DNA of 34,840 bases from Bradyrhizobium sp. LTSP885 (GCF_000938305.1 NZ_JYMT01000027.1:102060-136899); one strand, 5' to 3'. Positions 22,211 through 29,701 are shown, numbered from the stretch's first letter. The notes: generated from the sequence alone by a model not told the origin. Translations and numbers: made by a program.

Positions 22211-23908
22211 ATGACCCTTAAGTTTCAAAATCTGCCAATTATCGCCAAGATCGCCGTGCCCGCAGCCATTATCGCGCTGGTCGCGATCGGCATCGTCGTC
22301 CAGGCTTCGCTGGCCCTGAGCCATCTGTCGGCGACCGCGTCCGACCTCGTCGATGGCAACGCCCGCCGCGTGCAGTACAGCCTCGAAGCAGAGAGCAATT
22401 TCAACAGCGCGGCGGTCAGCGAGAAGAACGTCATCCTCAGCGCCGCCGATACCAAGGCGATCGCGTCCAATATCGAAAGCTACAACAAGGCGACGGATGC
22501 GACGCTTGCAGCCGTGGAGCGCCTGGCGGCCATCACCACCGATACCGGACAGCGCCAGCTCATCGATACGGTACGCAACGCCGTGAAGGACCGCCGCGAC
22601 GCCAGCGCGAAAGTGTTCGAACTGGTAAGCGCGGGCAAGCTCGACGAGGCCTTCGCCTATTCGCGCAATGTCGCAGCCAAGCATCGTCAGATCGCGATGG
22701 AAGCAGGCGCCAACCTGATCGCCAGCAACGTGAAGGGCATGCAGGCCGCCCGCGACCAGGGCGTCGCCACCGCCGACCAGACCCGCCTGGTGCTGCTGTT
22801 CGGCGCGGCCGCTGGCCTGCTCTGCGCGTTCAGCATCCTGGCCTGGATCGCGTTCAGCCAGATCGCGCGGCCGCTGTCGCGCATGACCGAGGAAATGACC
22901 AAGCTCGCCGCCGGCAATCTCGACATCGCCGTTGTCGGCGACGATCGCGCCGACGAGGTCGGCGGCCTCGCCAAGTCGCTGCTGGTGTTCAAGCAGAACG
23001 CTATCACGGCGCGCCGCCTCGAAGCGGAGCAGCGCGAGGAGCAATTGCGCAAGGAAGCCCGGCAGCGCACCGTCGAGACGCATATATCGACGTTCGACAG
23101 CCAGGTGTCGGAGGCGTTGAACGCCCTGACTGCGGCATCGACCGAGATGCATGCGACCGCCGGCAGCATGACGGCGACCGCCGAGGAGACCAGCCGGCAG
23201 GCGACCTTCGTTGCCACCGCGTCCAACGAGGCCTCGGCGAACGTCCAGACAGTGGCGGTCGCGACCGAGGAACTGCATGCCTCGATCAGCGAGATCACGC
23301 GCCAGGTGACGCAAGCCGCCGAGACCGCAAGAGCGGCGGTGGATGAGACCAATCGCACCAATACGACGGTCGAGAGCCTTGCCGCGGCCGCGCAGCGCAT
23401 CGGCGAAGTGGTCTCGCTGATCCAGAACATCGCCTCGCAGACCAACCTGCTGGCGCTGAACGCCACGATCGAGGCGGCGCGCGCCGGCGAGTCCGGCAAG
23501 GGCTTTGCGGTCGTCGCCAATGAAGTGAAGACGCTTGCCACCCAGACCGCCAAGGCGACCGAGGAGATATCCTCGCAGATCGCCGCCATCCAGCAGGAAA
23601 CCAGAGATGCGGTCGACGCAATCAAGACAATCGGCGGAACCATCGGACGAATGAGCGAAATCGCGGCCGCGATCTCCGCCGCCGTCGAGCAGCAGAGCGC
23701 CGCAACCCGCGACATCTCGAAGAACATCCAGGAGGTTTCGCGCGGCACCAGCGAGGTCTCGGCCAATGTCGGTAGCGTCAACGAAGCGGCCAACGAAACC
23801 GGCAGCGCGGCGACGCAAGTGCTGTCGGCCGCCGACGATCTCAGCCATCAGTCGGCCAAGCTACGTACCGACGTCAGTTCATTCCTGGAAAAAATCCGCG
23901 CGGCCTGA
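22211..23908 (+). CDS. Methyl-accepting chemotaxis protein
   Basis: Transmembrane chemoreceptor that signals through CheW/CheA to the flagellar motor. The 565 residues contain TM1 (about 10-32), a helical periplasmic sensor (about 33-190), TM2 (about 192-213), HAMP (about 214-265) and a long coiled-coil signalling domain. Its hairpin tip holds the conserved block NLLALNATIEAARAGESGKG (about 410-430). There is no C-terminal CheR/CheB-tethering pentapeptide. I take ATG 22211 over GTG 22199 because the hydrophobic start MTLKFQNLPIIAKI follows. The sensor domain gives no ligand. No che genes are nearby. A strong hairpin ends the gene. Confidence 0.93.
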   Translation: MTLKFQNLPIIAKIAVPAAIIALVAIGIVVQASLALSHLSATASDLVDGNARRVQYSLEAESNFNSAAVSEKNVILSAADTKAIASNIESYNKATDATLAAVERLAAITTDTGQRQLIDTVRNAVKDRRDASAKVFELVSAGKLDEAFAYSRNVAAKHRQIAMEAGANLIASNVKGMQAARDQGVATADQTRLVLLFGAAAGLLCAFSILAWIAFSQIARPLSRMTEEMTKLAAGNLDIAVVGDDRADEVGGLAKSLLVFKQNAITARRLEAEQREEQLRKEARQRTVETHISTFDSQVSEALNALTAASTEMHATAGSMTATAEETSRQATFVATASNEASANVQTVAVATEELHASISEITRQVTQAAETARAAVDETNRTNTTVESLAAAAQRIGEVVSLIQNIASQTNLLALNATIEAARAGESGKGFAVVANEVKTLATQTAKATEEISSQIAAIQQETRDAVDAIKTIGGTIGRMSEIAAAISAAVEQQSAATRDISKNIQEVSRGTSEVSANVGSVNEAANETGSAATQVLSAADDLSHQSAKLRTDVSSFLEKIRAA

Positions 23909-23932
23909 CCGCACGTCAGATACATCAGCTGC

Positions 23933-23964
23933 AAGAGCGGTTCCGGTTGATCGGAACCGCTCTT
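23933..23964 (+). terminator. Terminator of the chemoreceptor gene
   Basis: AAGAGCGGTTCCG (23933-23945) and CGGAACCGCTCTT (23952-23964) form a perfect 13-bp stem, followed by TGCTTTG. The arm resembles the GGAACGGAAACCGCTCT end of the family A repeat at 25138-25240, so it may be repeat-derived. Confidence 0.75.
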
Positions 23965-24003
23965 TGCTTTGTCACATGACGCCGCTATGTGAACGCGCGC
24001 CTG

Positions 24004-24336
24004 TCACCAGAACGGACCGAACCCGAAGCCGAAGCTGAAGGGTGCCGGCGAAACATACGGATAAGGCCGGTAGTAGGAGGGCCGCCCGTAATAATAGGGA
24101 TCGTACGACCGATAATAGGGCCGGTAGGTGGGTCGGTCATACGGCCGGTAGCCGTAATGATAGTGGTGACGATAGTAATGACGATAACGGCGCTGCGCGC
24201 TCAAGTCCGTCACCTTGCCCGGATGTCGTTGTTGTGCAGCCGCCTGCGGCCTGGTTGGCGCCGCCGTGGCTGCCGATGCCGGTGCTGCCAATGCAAACAC
24301 GCCTGCGACAACGGCAACGCCGATCCATCTCATCAT
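24004..24336 (-). CDS. Small exported Tyr/Arg/Pro-rich protein
   Basis: A 110-residue protein with a Sec signal peptide (about 1-22, ending APASA). The rest is low complexity: a His/Tyr/Arg stretch (YRHYYRHHYHYGYRP), repeated RPxYRPYY-type motifs and an aromatic-glycine end (FSFGFGFGPFW). The function is unknown; such proteins are frequent in Bradyrhizobium and could bind metals or associate with the cell surface. ATG 24336 is set by GCAGGAG; the second ATG at 24333 is an alternative. It is one of four very small exported or membrane proteins between 24004 and 25591. Confidence 0.72.
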   Translation of the reverse strand: MMRWIGVAVVAGVFALAAPASAATAAPTRPQAAAQQRHPGKVTDLSAQRRYRHYYRHHYHYGYRPYDRPTYRPYYRSYDPYYYGRPSYYRPYPYVSPAPFSFGFGFGPFW

Positions 24337-24410
24337 GATCAACTCCTGCAGATTTCGATGAACGTCATATCGGCCGCGCGAATCTGCCGGTTTCATGGCT
24401 GAAAACGGCA

Positions 24411-24435
24411 ACAGGCCCGCTGCTCACGGGCCTGT
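24411..24435 (-). terminator. Hairpin downstream of the His-rich small gene
   Basis: ACAGGCCCG (24411-24419) and CGGGCCTGT (24427-24435) form a perfect 9-bp stem. Reading on the minus strand it is followed by TGCCGTTTTC. It sits 29 bases after the stop at 24464, upstream of the next minus-strand gene. Confidence 0.65.
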
Positions 24436-24463
24436 GTCTGAACTGCGCTGAAACGACGCGTCT

Positions 24464-24670
24464 TCAGCGCCAGTGGCGACGATGCCAGCGATGATGATGA
24501 TGCCAATGCCGATGCCAGCGCACCTCGGTCGTCGCGGGCTTGACGTCCTGCTGTACCGTGGCGGCAGCGCCAGGGCTCGCCAGTGATACCGCGTATGCGC
24601 GCTCGGTCGGCGCCGCCAATGCAAGCACGGCGCCAACGGCCGCGAGCCCCAGAACGTACGTCATCTTCAT
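24464..24670 (-). CDS. Small exported His/Trp/Arg-rich protein
   Basis: A 68-residue protein: signal peptide (about 1-27, ending RAYA), a short spacer, and a C-terminal cluster HRHWHHHHRWHRRHW that suggests metal binding (Ni, Cu or Zn; inference only). AAGGAG seven bases before ATG 24670 supports the start. Its layout (signal peptide plus His/aromatic/Arg tail) parallels the neighbour at 24004-24336, though the sequences differ. No assigned family. Confidence 0.72.
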   Translation of the reverse strand: MKMTYVLGLAAVGAVLALAAPTERAYAVSLASPGAAATVQQDVKPATTEVRWHRHWHHHHRWHRRHWR

Positions 24671-24841
24671 GAGTCGTCTCCTTGATTCCCGGATGTCACG
24701 TCTGGCAACGACGATTCGGATAGAATCGACCCCCGTTGCCGCAACGCAGATCGCAATGAGATGACGGACGACGTGAATGCAGAATGAATGACTGCGCCAC
24801 GTTGATGAATACCGCGCGAGCCATCGGGTTCCAGCGCGGCA

Positions 24842-24897
24842 CGCAAGATTTTCATGTCTACGCGTAAAACCGGCGTAGACTATCGTCGTATCTTGCG
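24842..24897. promoter_or_regulatory. Nested inverted repeats upstream of a small membrane-protein gene
   Basis: Outer arms CGCAAGAT (24842-24849) and ATCTTGCG (24890-24897) enclose inner arms GTCTACGC (24856-24863) and GCGTAGAC (24873-24880). All are exact reverse complements. The element ends about 15 bases before the ribosome-binding site of the 24925 gene. It may be an operator or a stable 5' leader structure; a TTCATG/TAGACT-like promoter would overlap it. Confidence 0.6.
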
Positions 24898-24924
24898 AAG
24901 TGCCTTCTGCCGAAGGAGATCGCC

Positions 24925-25137
24925 ATGACACAATCTGATAAGCGCAAATGGCTGACGCGCGCCGCGCTGAGCCCTGCAGTATTGCTGCTGGCCGATGTTG
25001 CCCATGCCTCGCAGGGACCGGGCGGCGGCATGGGAACGGCGAGTCAGCTCACGCAACTGCTGATGGCCGTGATCGTCTATGGAACGTCGGGGATGGTCAT
25101 CGCAGCCGGATTGATCGGAGCGGCACGCGGACGTTAG
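24925..25137 (+). CDS. Small membrane protein of unknown function
   Basis: A 70-residue protein with a basic start (TQSDKRKWLTR), a hydrophobic segment ending HAS (about 13-29, possibly a signal peptide), a Gly-rich turn (QGPGGGMG) and a second hydrophobic helix (about 45-66). AAGGAGAT eight bases upstream gives a strong start at ATG 24925. No family recognised. It is preceded by the nested inverted repeats at 24842-24897, and its TAG stop abuts a family A repeat. It could be a one- or two-helix inner-membrane peptide. Confidence 0.7.
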   Translation: MTQSDKRKWLTRAALSPAVLLLADVAHASQGPGGGMGTASQLTQLLMAVIVYGTSGMVIAAGLIGAARGR

Positions 25138-25240
25138 AGCGTTTTCGAGCGAAGTGGATACCGGTTCGCGTGAAGAAAACGCGTCAAAACAAGAACCTAG
25201 AGCTCCGTTCCGATTCCATCGGAACGGAAACCGCTCTAGC
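25138..25240. repeat. Intergenic repeat family A, copy 3 (full length)
   Basis: Arms GCGTTTTC (25139-25146) and GAAAACGC (25175-25182), then a second hairpin, CCGTTCCGAT-tcc-ATCGGAACGG (25205-25227). The ends TAGAGCG (beginning at the preceding stop codon) and CGCTCTA give the whole unit a palindromic outline of about 100 bp. Copy 4 (26898-26996) shares both hairpins. Confidence 0.88.
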
Positions 25241-25252
25241 CCGCCAGCACAA

Positions 25253-25591
25253 CTAGCCGCGCCGCCAATAGCAGTTCATGCGCGGCGTGATCACCGTGCC
25301 GCTCGGCCGGTACTCCTGCACATAGGTCGCGGTGCAGCTACGCACCGCGTTGGGACCGGGATTGTAGCGCGGAATGACATCCGGTTCCCAATGATCGGGT
25401 TCGGACCGGTAGATCGGCACGCGCCGCAGCCGGCGACGCTGTGCGACCCTGTCGCTCGCGGCCGGTGATGTCGCCTGGTCCAGGCGCGCTTCTGCCTTCG
25501 CGGACTGCGCCTGCACTTCCGTCCCCGGAAGCGAGAGCCCGACTGATGCCGCCGCCGCCGCCAACAGCGTTGCCGCCACGATCCGTTTCAT
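25253..25591 (-). CDS. Small exported hypothetical protein
   Basis: A 112-residue protein with a clear signal peptide (MKRIVAATLLAAAAASVGLS, cleavage near VQAQS). The mature part is basic (VAQRRRLRRVPIYR) and has two cysteines (VRSCTATYV and MNCYWRRG) that could form a disulfide. The block ATYVQEYRPSGTVITPRMNC suggests a folded domain, but I do not recognise the family. ATG 25591 is clear. Divergent from the metallopeptidase gene (106-bp gap). Confidence 0.72.
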   Translation of the reverse strand: MKRIVAATLLAAAAASVGLSLPGTEVQAQSAKAEARLDQATSPAASDRVAQRRRLRRVPIYRSEPDHWEPDVIPRYNPGPNAVRSCTATYVQEYRPSGTVITPRMNCYWRRG

Positions 25592-25697
25592 CTGCGCCCA
25601 CCACCCAAAACGCGTTGTTGGGCGGCACGGTCTCCCATCGCGCCGCCAAAATCAACCGCGCTGGCGCGGCCTGTGGCACTCGCGCTAAAGGAGTGTC

Positions 25698-26099
25698 ATG
25701 TGGATCACAGCCAAAGCCCCCTCGCTTGCCGACATGGAAGCCATGGCGCACGAGGTCTTCGAGCGCCTGCCGGACACGTTCCGGACCCTCTGCGAGGGCC
25801 TGATCATCCGCGTCGACGACTTCCCGACCGACGAGGTGCTCGACGACATGGAGGCGCAGAGCGAGTTCGACCTGCTCGGCCTGTTCCACGGCATAGGCCT
25901 GCCGCACCAGAGCCATGGCGACGTGGCCCGGCTGCCCAACCTGATCTGGCTCTACCGGCGGCCGATCCTGGATTACTGGGCCGAGCACGACGAGACCCTG
26001 GGCCATATCGTCCGCCACGTCCTGATCCACGAAATCGGCCACCATTTCGGCCTGTCCGACGCCGATATGGAGGCGATTGAGGCCAACGCGGGTAACTAG
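25698..26099 (+). CDS. Small zincin-like metallopeptidase family protein
   Basis: A 133-residue cytoplasmic protein with HEIGHHFGLSDADME near the C-terminus, which contains the HExxH zinc motif plus a downstream acidic residue. The N-terminal FERLPDTFRTLCEGLIIRVDDFP and the middle LPNLIWLYRRPILDYW fit the short minimal-zincin family found across bacteria. Peptidase activity is inferred from the motif; substrates are unknown. AAGGAG six bases before ATG 25698 supports the start. The stop TAG is joined directly to the repeat fragment AGAGCGTTTTCC. leuD follows about 105 bp later. Confidence 0.87.
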   Translation: MWITAKAPSLADMEAMAHEVFERLPDTFRTLCEGLIIRVDDFPTDEVLDDMEAQSEFDLLGLFHGIGLPHQSHGDVARLPNLIWLYRRPILDYWAEHDETLGHIVRHVLIHEIGHHFGLSDADMEAIEANAGN

Positions 26100-26135
26100 A
26101 GCGTTTTCCAGCTCCAGCCCTGCAGAAATCACCCT

Positions 26136-26164
26136 TTTACCGCTGTCATATTCGCGATAAATAT
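26136..26164 (+). promoter_or_regulatory. Weak candidate leuD promoter
   Basis: TTTACC (26136-26141), 17 bases, AAATAT (26159-26164), about 40 bases before the leuD ATG. It is in an AT-rich pocket within a GC-rich genome; matches are partial. Confidence 0.3.
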
Positions 26165-26204
26165 CCCGCCGTTATCCCTCATTTTTCGACCGGGAAGTGC
26201 ATCG

Positions 26205-26807
26205 ATGGACAAGTTCACCACGCTGGAAGGCGTCGCGGCGCCGCTGAAGATCATCAATGTCGACACCGACATGATCATTCCGAAGCAGTACCTGAAGACC
26301 ATCAAGCGCACCGGCCTTGGCAAGGGGCTGTTCTCGGAACAGCGTTACAAGGATGACGGCAGCGAGAACCCGGATTTCGTGCTCAACCAGCCGGCCTATC
26401 GCAACACCAAGGTGCTGGTCGCCGGCGACAATTTCGGTTGTGGTTCGAGCCGCGAGCATGCCCCCTGGGCACTGCTCGACTTCGGCATCCGCTGCGTGAT
26501 CTCGACCTCGTTCGGGGACATCTTCTACAACAACTGCTTCAAGAACGGCATCCTGCCGATCCGCGTGTCGCAGGAAGACCTCGATAAACTGTTCGACGAT
26601 GCCGAGCGCGGCGCCAACGCGACCCTGACCATCGATCTGCCCAACCAGGAGATCCGCGGTCCTGATGGCGGCAAGGTGAAATTCGAGATCGATCAGTTCC
26701 GCAAGCACTGCCTGATCAACGGCCTCGACGACATCGGGCTGACCATGGAAAAGAAGACGTCCATCGACGCCTACGAGGCCAAGCTCAAGGAGCGCGCCTG
26801 GGCCTGA
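26205..26807 (+). CDS. leuD: 3-isopropylmalate dehydratase small subunit
   Basis: Partner of LeuC. The 200 residues include the swivel-domain hallmarks NVDTDMIIPKQYLKTI near the start and the substrate loop NFGCGSSREHAPWAL (about 84-98), and FYNNCFKNGILP. The N-terminus (MDKFTTLEGVAAPL) is standard, with GGAAG before the ATG. It is transcribed alone and ends in a strong terminator. leuB is not in the window. Confidence 0.96.
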   Translation: MDKFTTLEGVAAPLKIINVDTDMIIPKQYLKTIKRTGLGKGLFSEQRYKDDGSENPDFVLNQPAYRNTKVLVAGDNFGCGSSREHAPWALLDFGIRCVISTSFGDIFYNNCFKNGILPIRVSQEDLDKLFDDAERGANATLTIDLPNQEIRGPDGGKVKFEIDQFRKHCLINGLDDIGLTMEKKTSIDAYEAKLKERAWA

Positions 26808-26827
26808 GGGCCAAGCCTTTCATCAAG

Positions 26828-26856
26828 CCCCGGTGCCCGTTGGCGCCGGGGTTTTT
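26828..26856 (+). terminator. Rho-independent terminator of leuD
   Basis: CCCCGGTGCC, loop CGTT, GGCGCCGGGG followed by TTTTT: a 10-bp stem with one G-T wobble and a U tract, 20 bases beyond the leuD stop. Confidence 0.9.
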
Positions 26857-26897
26857 CTTTGCCCATTTGTCTTCACTGCAAAACTGCTTATAGCTGA

Positions 26898-26996
26898 AGC
26901 GTTTTCGAGCGAAGTGGATACCGGTTCGCGTGAAGAAAACGCGTCAAGATAAGAGTCTGGAGCCCCGTTCCGACTCCGTCGGAACGGAAATGGCTC
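26898..26996. repeat. Intergenic repeat family A, copy 4
   Basis: Same two-part structure as copy 3: GCGTTTTC with GAAAACGC, then CCGTTCCGAC-tcc-GTCGGAACGG (26965-26987). Compared with copy 3 the base pair next to the loop has changed from T-A to C-G on both sides. It runs up to the glycosyltransferase start. Confidence 0.88.
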
Positions 26997-27004
26997 CAGC
27001 GCGC

Positions 27005-27793
27005 ATGTTGCCCGACATCGTCACCTTCTGGCACGGCCCGATGGATGCGTTGCGCCAGACTTGCCTGCGCTCGCAGGTGGCTGTCGGCCACAAGGTCACG
27101 GTCTACAGCTTCGATCCGATTCCCGGCCTGCCCGACGGCGTCGGCAATGCCAAGGCCGAAGCGGTGCTGCCGCATTCATTCTCCGAGAAGCTGCGTCCAC
27201 CACAGCCCGATGGTTCATGGCGCGACTGGACCATCCTGCAGTTCAGCGACTTCTTCCGCATGAAGCTGATGGCGCAGCGCGCCGGGCTCTGGCTCGATGC
27301 CGACGTGCTGCTGCTGAAGCCCGTCGAGATCGATCCCGCAAAACCCTATTTCGCCTGGGAGCGGCCACGGCAGCTCGGCAATTCCGCGCTGTATTTGCCG
27401 CCGAATGATCCGATCGTGCGTGCCTTCGAAGAGCTGATGGCACAGGACGACCTCACCCCGAACTGGCTGGCACTGCGCCACCGCCTGACCTTCGCGATGC
27501 GCCGGCTACGCGGCAAATCAAATCGCTTGTCCGACATCCGCATCGCGATCTATGGCCCCGCCTCGCTGACAGCCTTGGCGCGCCGCGAAGACGAATTACA
27601 GCACGCGCTGCCGAAGCAGTCATTCTATGCGGTGCACGCCGAACCAAAGCTGTTCTTCGAGCCGTCGGATTTTTCGAGATACCTGAACGATCCCGAGATC
27701 ATCGGCTTGCACATCTCGCCGAAGGGACGCGGCAAGGACGCGCCGATACCGGGCAGCCTGTATGCATGGGCAACGGAGAAATTTGGGACGTGA
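27005..27793 (+). CDS. DXD-motif glycosyltransferase
   Basis: A protein of about 262 residues that resembles the sugar-transferases with a DXD region (GT32/capsular-synthesis type). It has LPDIVTFWHGPMDALRQTCL at the start, FSDFFRMKLMAQRAGLWLDADVLLLKP with the metal/nucleotide-sugar DxD (LDADV), and a C-terminal HISPKGRGK. The acceptor and sugar are unknown; it may decorate a cell-surface glycan. The start is ambiguous: ATG 26990 lies inside the repeat, so I prefer ATG 27005. A still longer frame from 26930 is repeat-derived. It stands alone between the repeat and a hairpin cluster. Confidence 0.8.
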   Translation: MLPDIVTFWHGPMDALRQTCLRSQVAVGHKVTVYSFDPIPGLPDGVGNAKAEAVLPHSFSEKLRPPQPDGSWRDWTILQFSDFFRMKLMAQRAGLWLDADVLLLKPVEIDPAKPYFAWERPRQLGNSALYLPPNDPIVRAFEELMAQDDLTPNWLALRHRLTFAMRRLRGKSNRLSDIRIAIYGPASLTALARREDELQHALPKQSFYAVHAEPKLFFEPSDFSRYLNDPEIIGLHISPKGRGKDAPIPGSLYAWATEKFGT

Positions 27794-27809
27794 GGCAAGC
27801 ACTGCTGCA

Positions 27810-28005
27810 CCCTCTCCCCCTGTGGGAGAGGGTGGTTTCGATGCGACAGCATCGAAACCGGGTGAGGGGTATTTCTCCGCACAAACGGTCTTCGCAAGCG
27901 GAGACACGCCCCTCATCCGGCGCCGTAGCCGATGCAAAGCATCGGCGTTCTAGAGACGGCGGCCCGTAGGCCGCCTATGCCACCTTCTCCCACAGGGGGA
28001 GAAGG
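27810..28005. repeat. REP-like cluster of five consecutive hairpins
   Basis: Stems: CCCTCTCCC/GGGAGAGGG (27810-27832), GGTTTCGATGC/GCATCGAAACC (27834-27859), GCCGATGC/GCATCGGC (27928-27946), GGCGGCC/GGCCGCC (27958-27975) and CCTTCTCCC/GGGAGAAGG (27983-28005). The first and last are near mirror images, giving the unit a palindromic outline. It separates the convergent glycosyltransferase and lyase genes. Confidence 0.88.
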
Positions 28006-28022
28006 GAAGGAATCGCGGATAG

Positions 28023-28901
28023 CTAATGCCCCATCGCCGCGATCGCATCCGCGATCTCGATCGTGCGGCGCGCCGTCTCGGCATGCAGGCGCTCCACCAT
28101 GCGGCCGTCGAGCTGGATCGCACCGCGCGATGCATTCTCCGGCTTCTCGAAAGCTGCGATGATCTTGCGCGCTTCGGTTACGTCGGCTTCGGGCGGCGTA
28201 AAGATGGCGTTGCAGGCATCGATATGGCTCGGATGGATCAGCGTCTTGCCGTCGAAGCCGAGATCGCGGCCCTGCGCACATTCCTCGGCGAAGCCGTCGA
28301 CATTGCCGATGTCGCCATAGGGGCCGTCGAGGATCTCCAGCCCGTGGGCGCGGGTCGCGAGAATGCAATGCGTGATCATCGGGATCATGGCCGCGCGGCC
28401 CGGCTTCATCCGGATCCGGGTTTCACGCGCGATGTCGTTTGGACCGAACACGAAGCCGGCCAGCCGTACTTCGGGATCCTCCGATGCTGCGGCGAGCTTG
28501 TCGGCGTCGAGCACCGCGCGCGCGGTTTCGATCATGGCCCAGACCTTGATCGAGGCAGGGGCATTGATGTCGCTGAGGCGATCGGCGACGGCGTTGAGAT
28601 CGGCGACGGTGGAGATCTTGGGAACCAGGATGCCGTCGGGCTGCGCCTTGCCGGCCATGCCGATGTCGTCGACCCACCAGGGCGAGTCGAGGGCATTGAT
28701 GCGGATCAGCACCTCGCGCTTGCCGAACCCCTTGGCGGCGACCGCCTTGGCGATCTGATCGCGCGCCACGGCCTTGGCATCGGGCGCAACGGAATCCTCA
28801 AGGTCCAGGATAATGCCGTCCGCCGCCAGCGTACGGGCCTTTTCCAGCGCCCGTGCGTTCGATCCCGGCATGAACAACAGGCTGCGGCGCGGACGGGTCA
28901 T
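28023..28901 (-). CDS. CoA ester lyase, HpcH/HpaI-CitE family
   Basis: A TIM-barrel lyase of the CitE/malyl-CoA lyase-like group, 292 residues. It shows RRSLLFMPGSNARALEKA, the substrate and Mg2+ site DGIILDLEDSVAPDAK, IRINALDSPWW, WAMIETARAVLD with the catalytic-type glutamate, and GKTLIHPSHIDACN. Likely reactions are cleavage of citramalyl- or malyl-type CoA thioesters; the exact substrate cannot be read. The start is decided by AAGGAG: an ATG at 28907 is fused to it (no spacing), whereas ATG 28901 is six bases away and is chosen. It is monocistronic and convergent with the glycosyltransferase. Confidence 0.88.
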   Translation of the reverse strand: MTRPRRSLLFMPGSNARALEKARTLAADGIILDLEDSVAPDAKAVARDQIAKAVAAKGFGKREVLIRINALDSPWWVDDIGMAGKAQPDGILVPKISTVADLNAVADRLSDINAPASIKVWAMIETARAVLDADKLAAASEDPEVRLAGFVFGPNDIARETRIRMKPGRAAMIPMITHCILATRAHGLEILDGPYGDIGNVDGFAEECAQGRDLGFDGKTLIHPSHIDACNAIFTPPEADVTEARKIIAAFEKPENASRGAIQLDGRMVERLHAETARRTIEIADAIAAMGH

Positions 28902-29039
28902 CGGCATCTCCTTAGCGCTTTGGAACGGCGAACGTCCATTGTTTAGGCACTGATCAGGCGCCGCTTTTCAACCCCTGCCCCTATCATCTCAGCCCCGATG
29001 CCGAAAGTCTTGTTCCGGTCACGAGCATGTGGTTAGCAA

Positions 29040-29690
29040 ATGGCCATGCAGGCCTTTCCGAAGCAATTGATCGACGGCTACCGGACCTTCGCCACGCAGC
29101 GGCTGCCAACCGAGCAGTCGCGCTACCGGGAGCTGTCCGAACGTGGCCAGTCGCCGGAAACCATGCTGATCGGCTGCAGCGATTCCCGCGTCTCCCCGGA
29201 AGTGATCTTCGACGCTGGCCCCGGCGAGTTGTTCGTGGTCCGCAACGTCGCCAATCTGGTTCCGGTCTATCAGCCGGATAGCGGTACCCACGGCGTCTCG
29301 GCCGCGCTGGAATATGCCGTCAACGTGCTGAAGGTGAAGCATATCGTGGTGCTCGGGCACGCCCAGTGCGGCGGCATCCGCGCCTTCGTCGACAAGATCC
29401 AACCGTTGTCGCCGGGCGACTTCATCGGCAAGTGGATGCAGATGTTCGTCAAGCCGGGCGAAGTGGTCGAGCAGCGCGAGCATGAGAGCATGCAGGACTT
29501 CGTCGTCCGCATCGAGAAGGCCGCGGTGTTCCGCTCGCTGGAGAACCTGATGACGTTTCCGTTCGTGCGCGATGCCGTCGAGCGCGGCGAGATGCAGCTG
29601 CACGGCGCCTATTTCGGCGTCGCCAAGGGCTCGCTGTTCGTGCTCGATCCGGTCGCGAAGGAATTTCTCCCCGCGGAAGTCAGCGAATAG
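29040..29690 (+). CDS. Beta-class carbonic anhydrase
   Basis: Interconverts CO2 and bicarbonate in the cytoplasm. The 216 residues show all zinc ligands of the beta class: C46 with the D48/R50 dyad in GCSDSR, and H107 and C110 in GHAQCGG. FDAGPGELFVVRNVANLVP is also diagnostic. An ATG at 29046 is an alternative start; neither has a strong ribosome-binding site. Bicarbonate supply would support carboxylation reactions; whether it serves a specific neighbour is not clear. It converges with the UPF0114 gene (11-bp gap). Confidence 0.94.
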   Translation: MAMQAFPKQLIDGYRTFATQRLPTEQSRYRELSERGQSPETMLIGCSDSRVSPEVIFDAGPGELFVVRNVANLVPVYQPDSGTHGVSAALEYAVNVLKVKHIVVLGHAQCGGIRAFVDKIQPLSPGDFIGKWMQMFVKPGEVVEQREHESMQDFVVRIEKAAVFRSLENLMTFPFVRDAVERGEMQLHGAYFGVAKGSLFVLDPVAKEFLPAEVSE

Positions 29691-29701
29691 ATTTCCATTC
29701 G

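Noticed and set aside
26930..27004. Longer start for the glycosyltransferase, from a GTG in the repeat
   Set aside because: The extra residues are repeat-encoded, and the same peptide start appears at other repeat copies without any gene.
27810..28005. CRISPR-like array
   Set aside because: The repeats are inverted hairpins with different sequences, not regularly spaced direct repeats with unique spacers. No cas genes are present.
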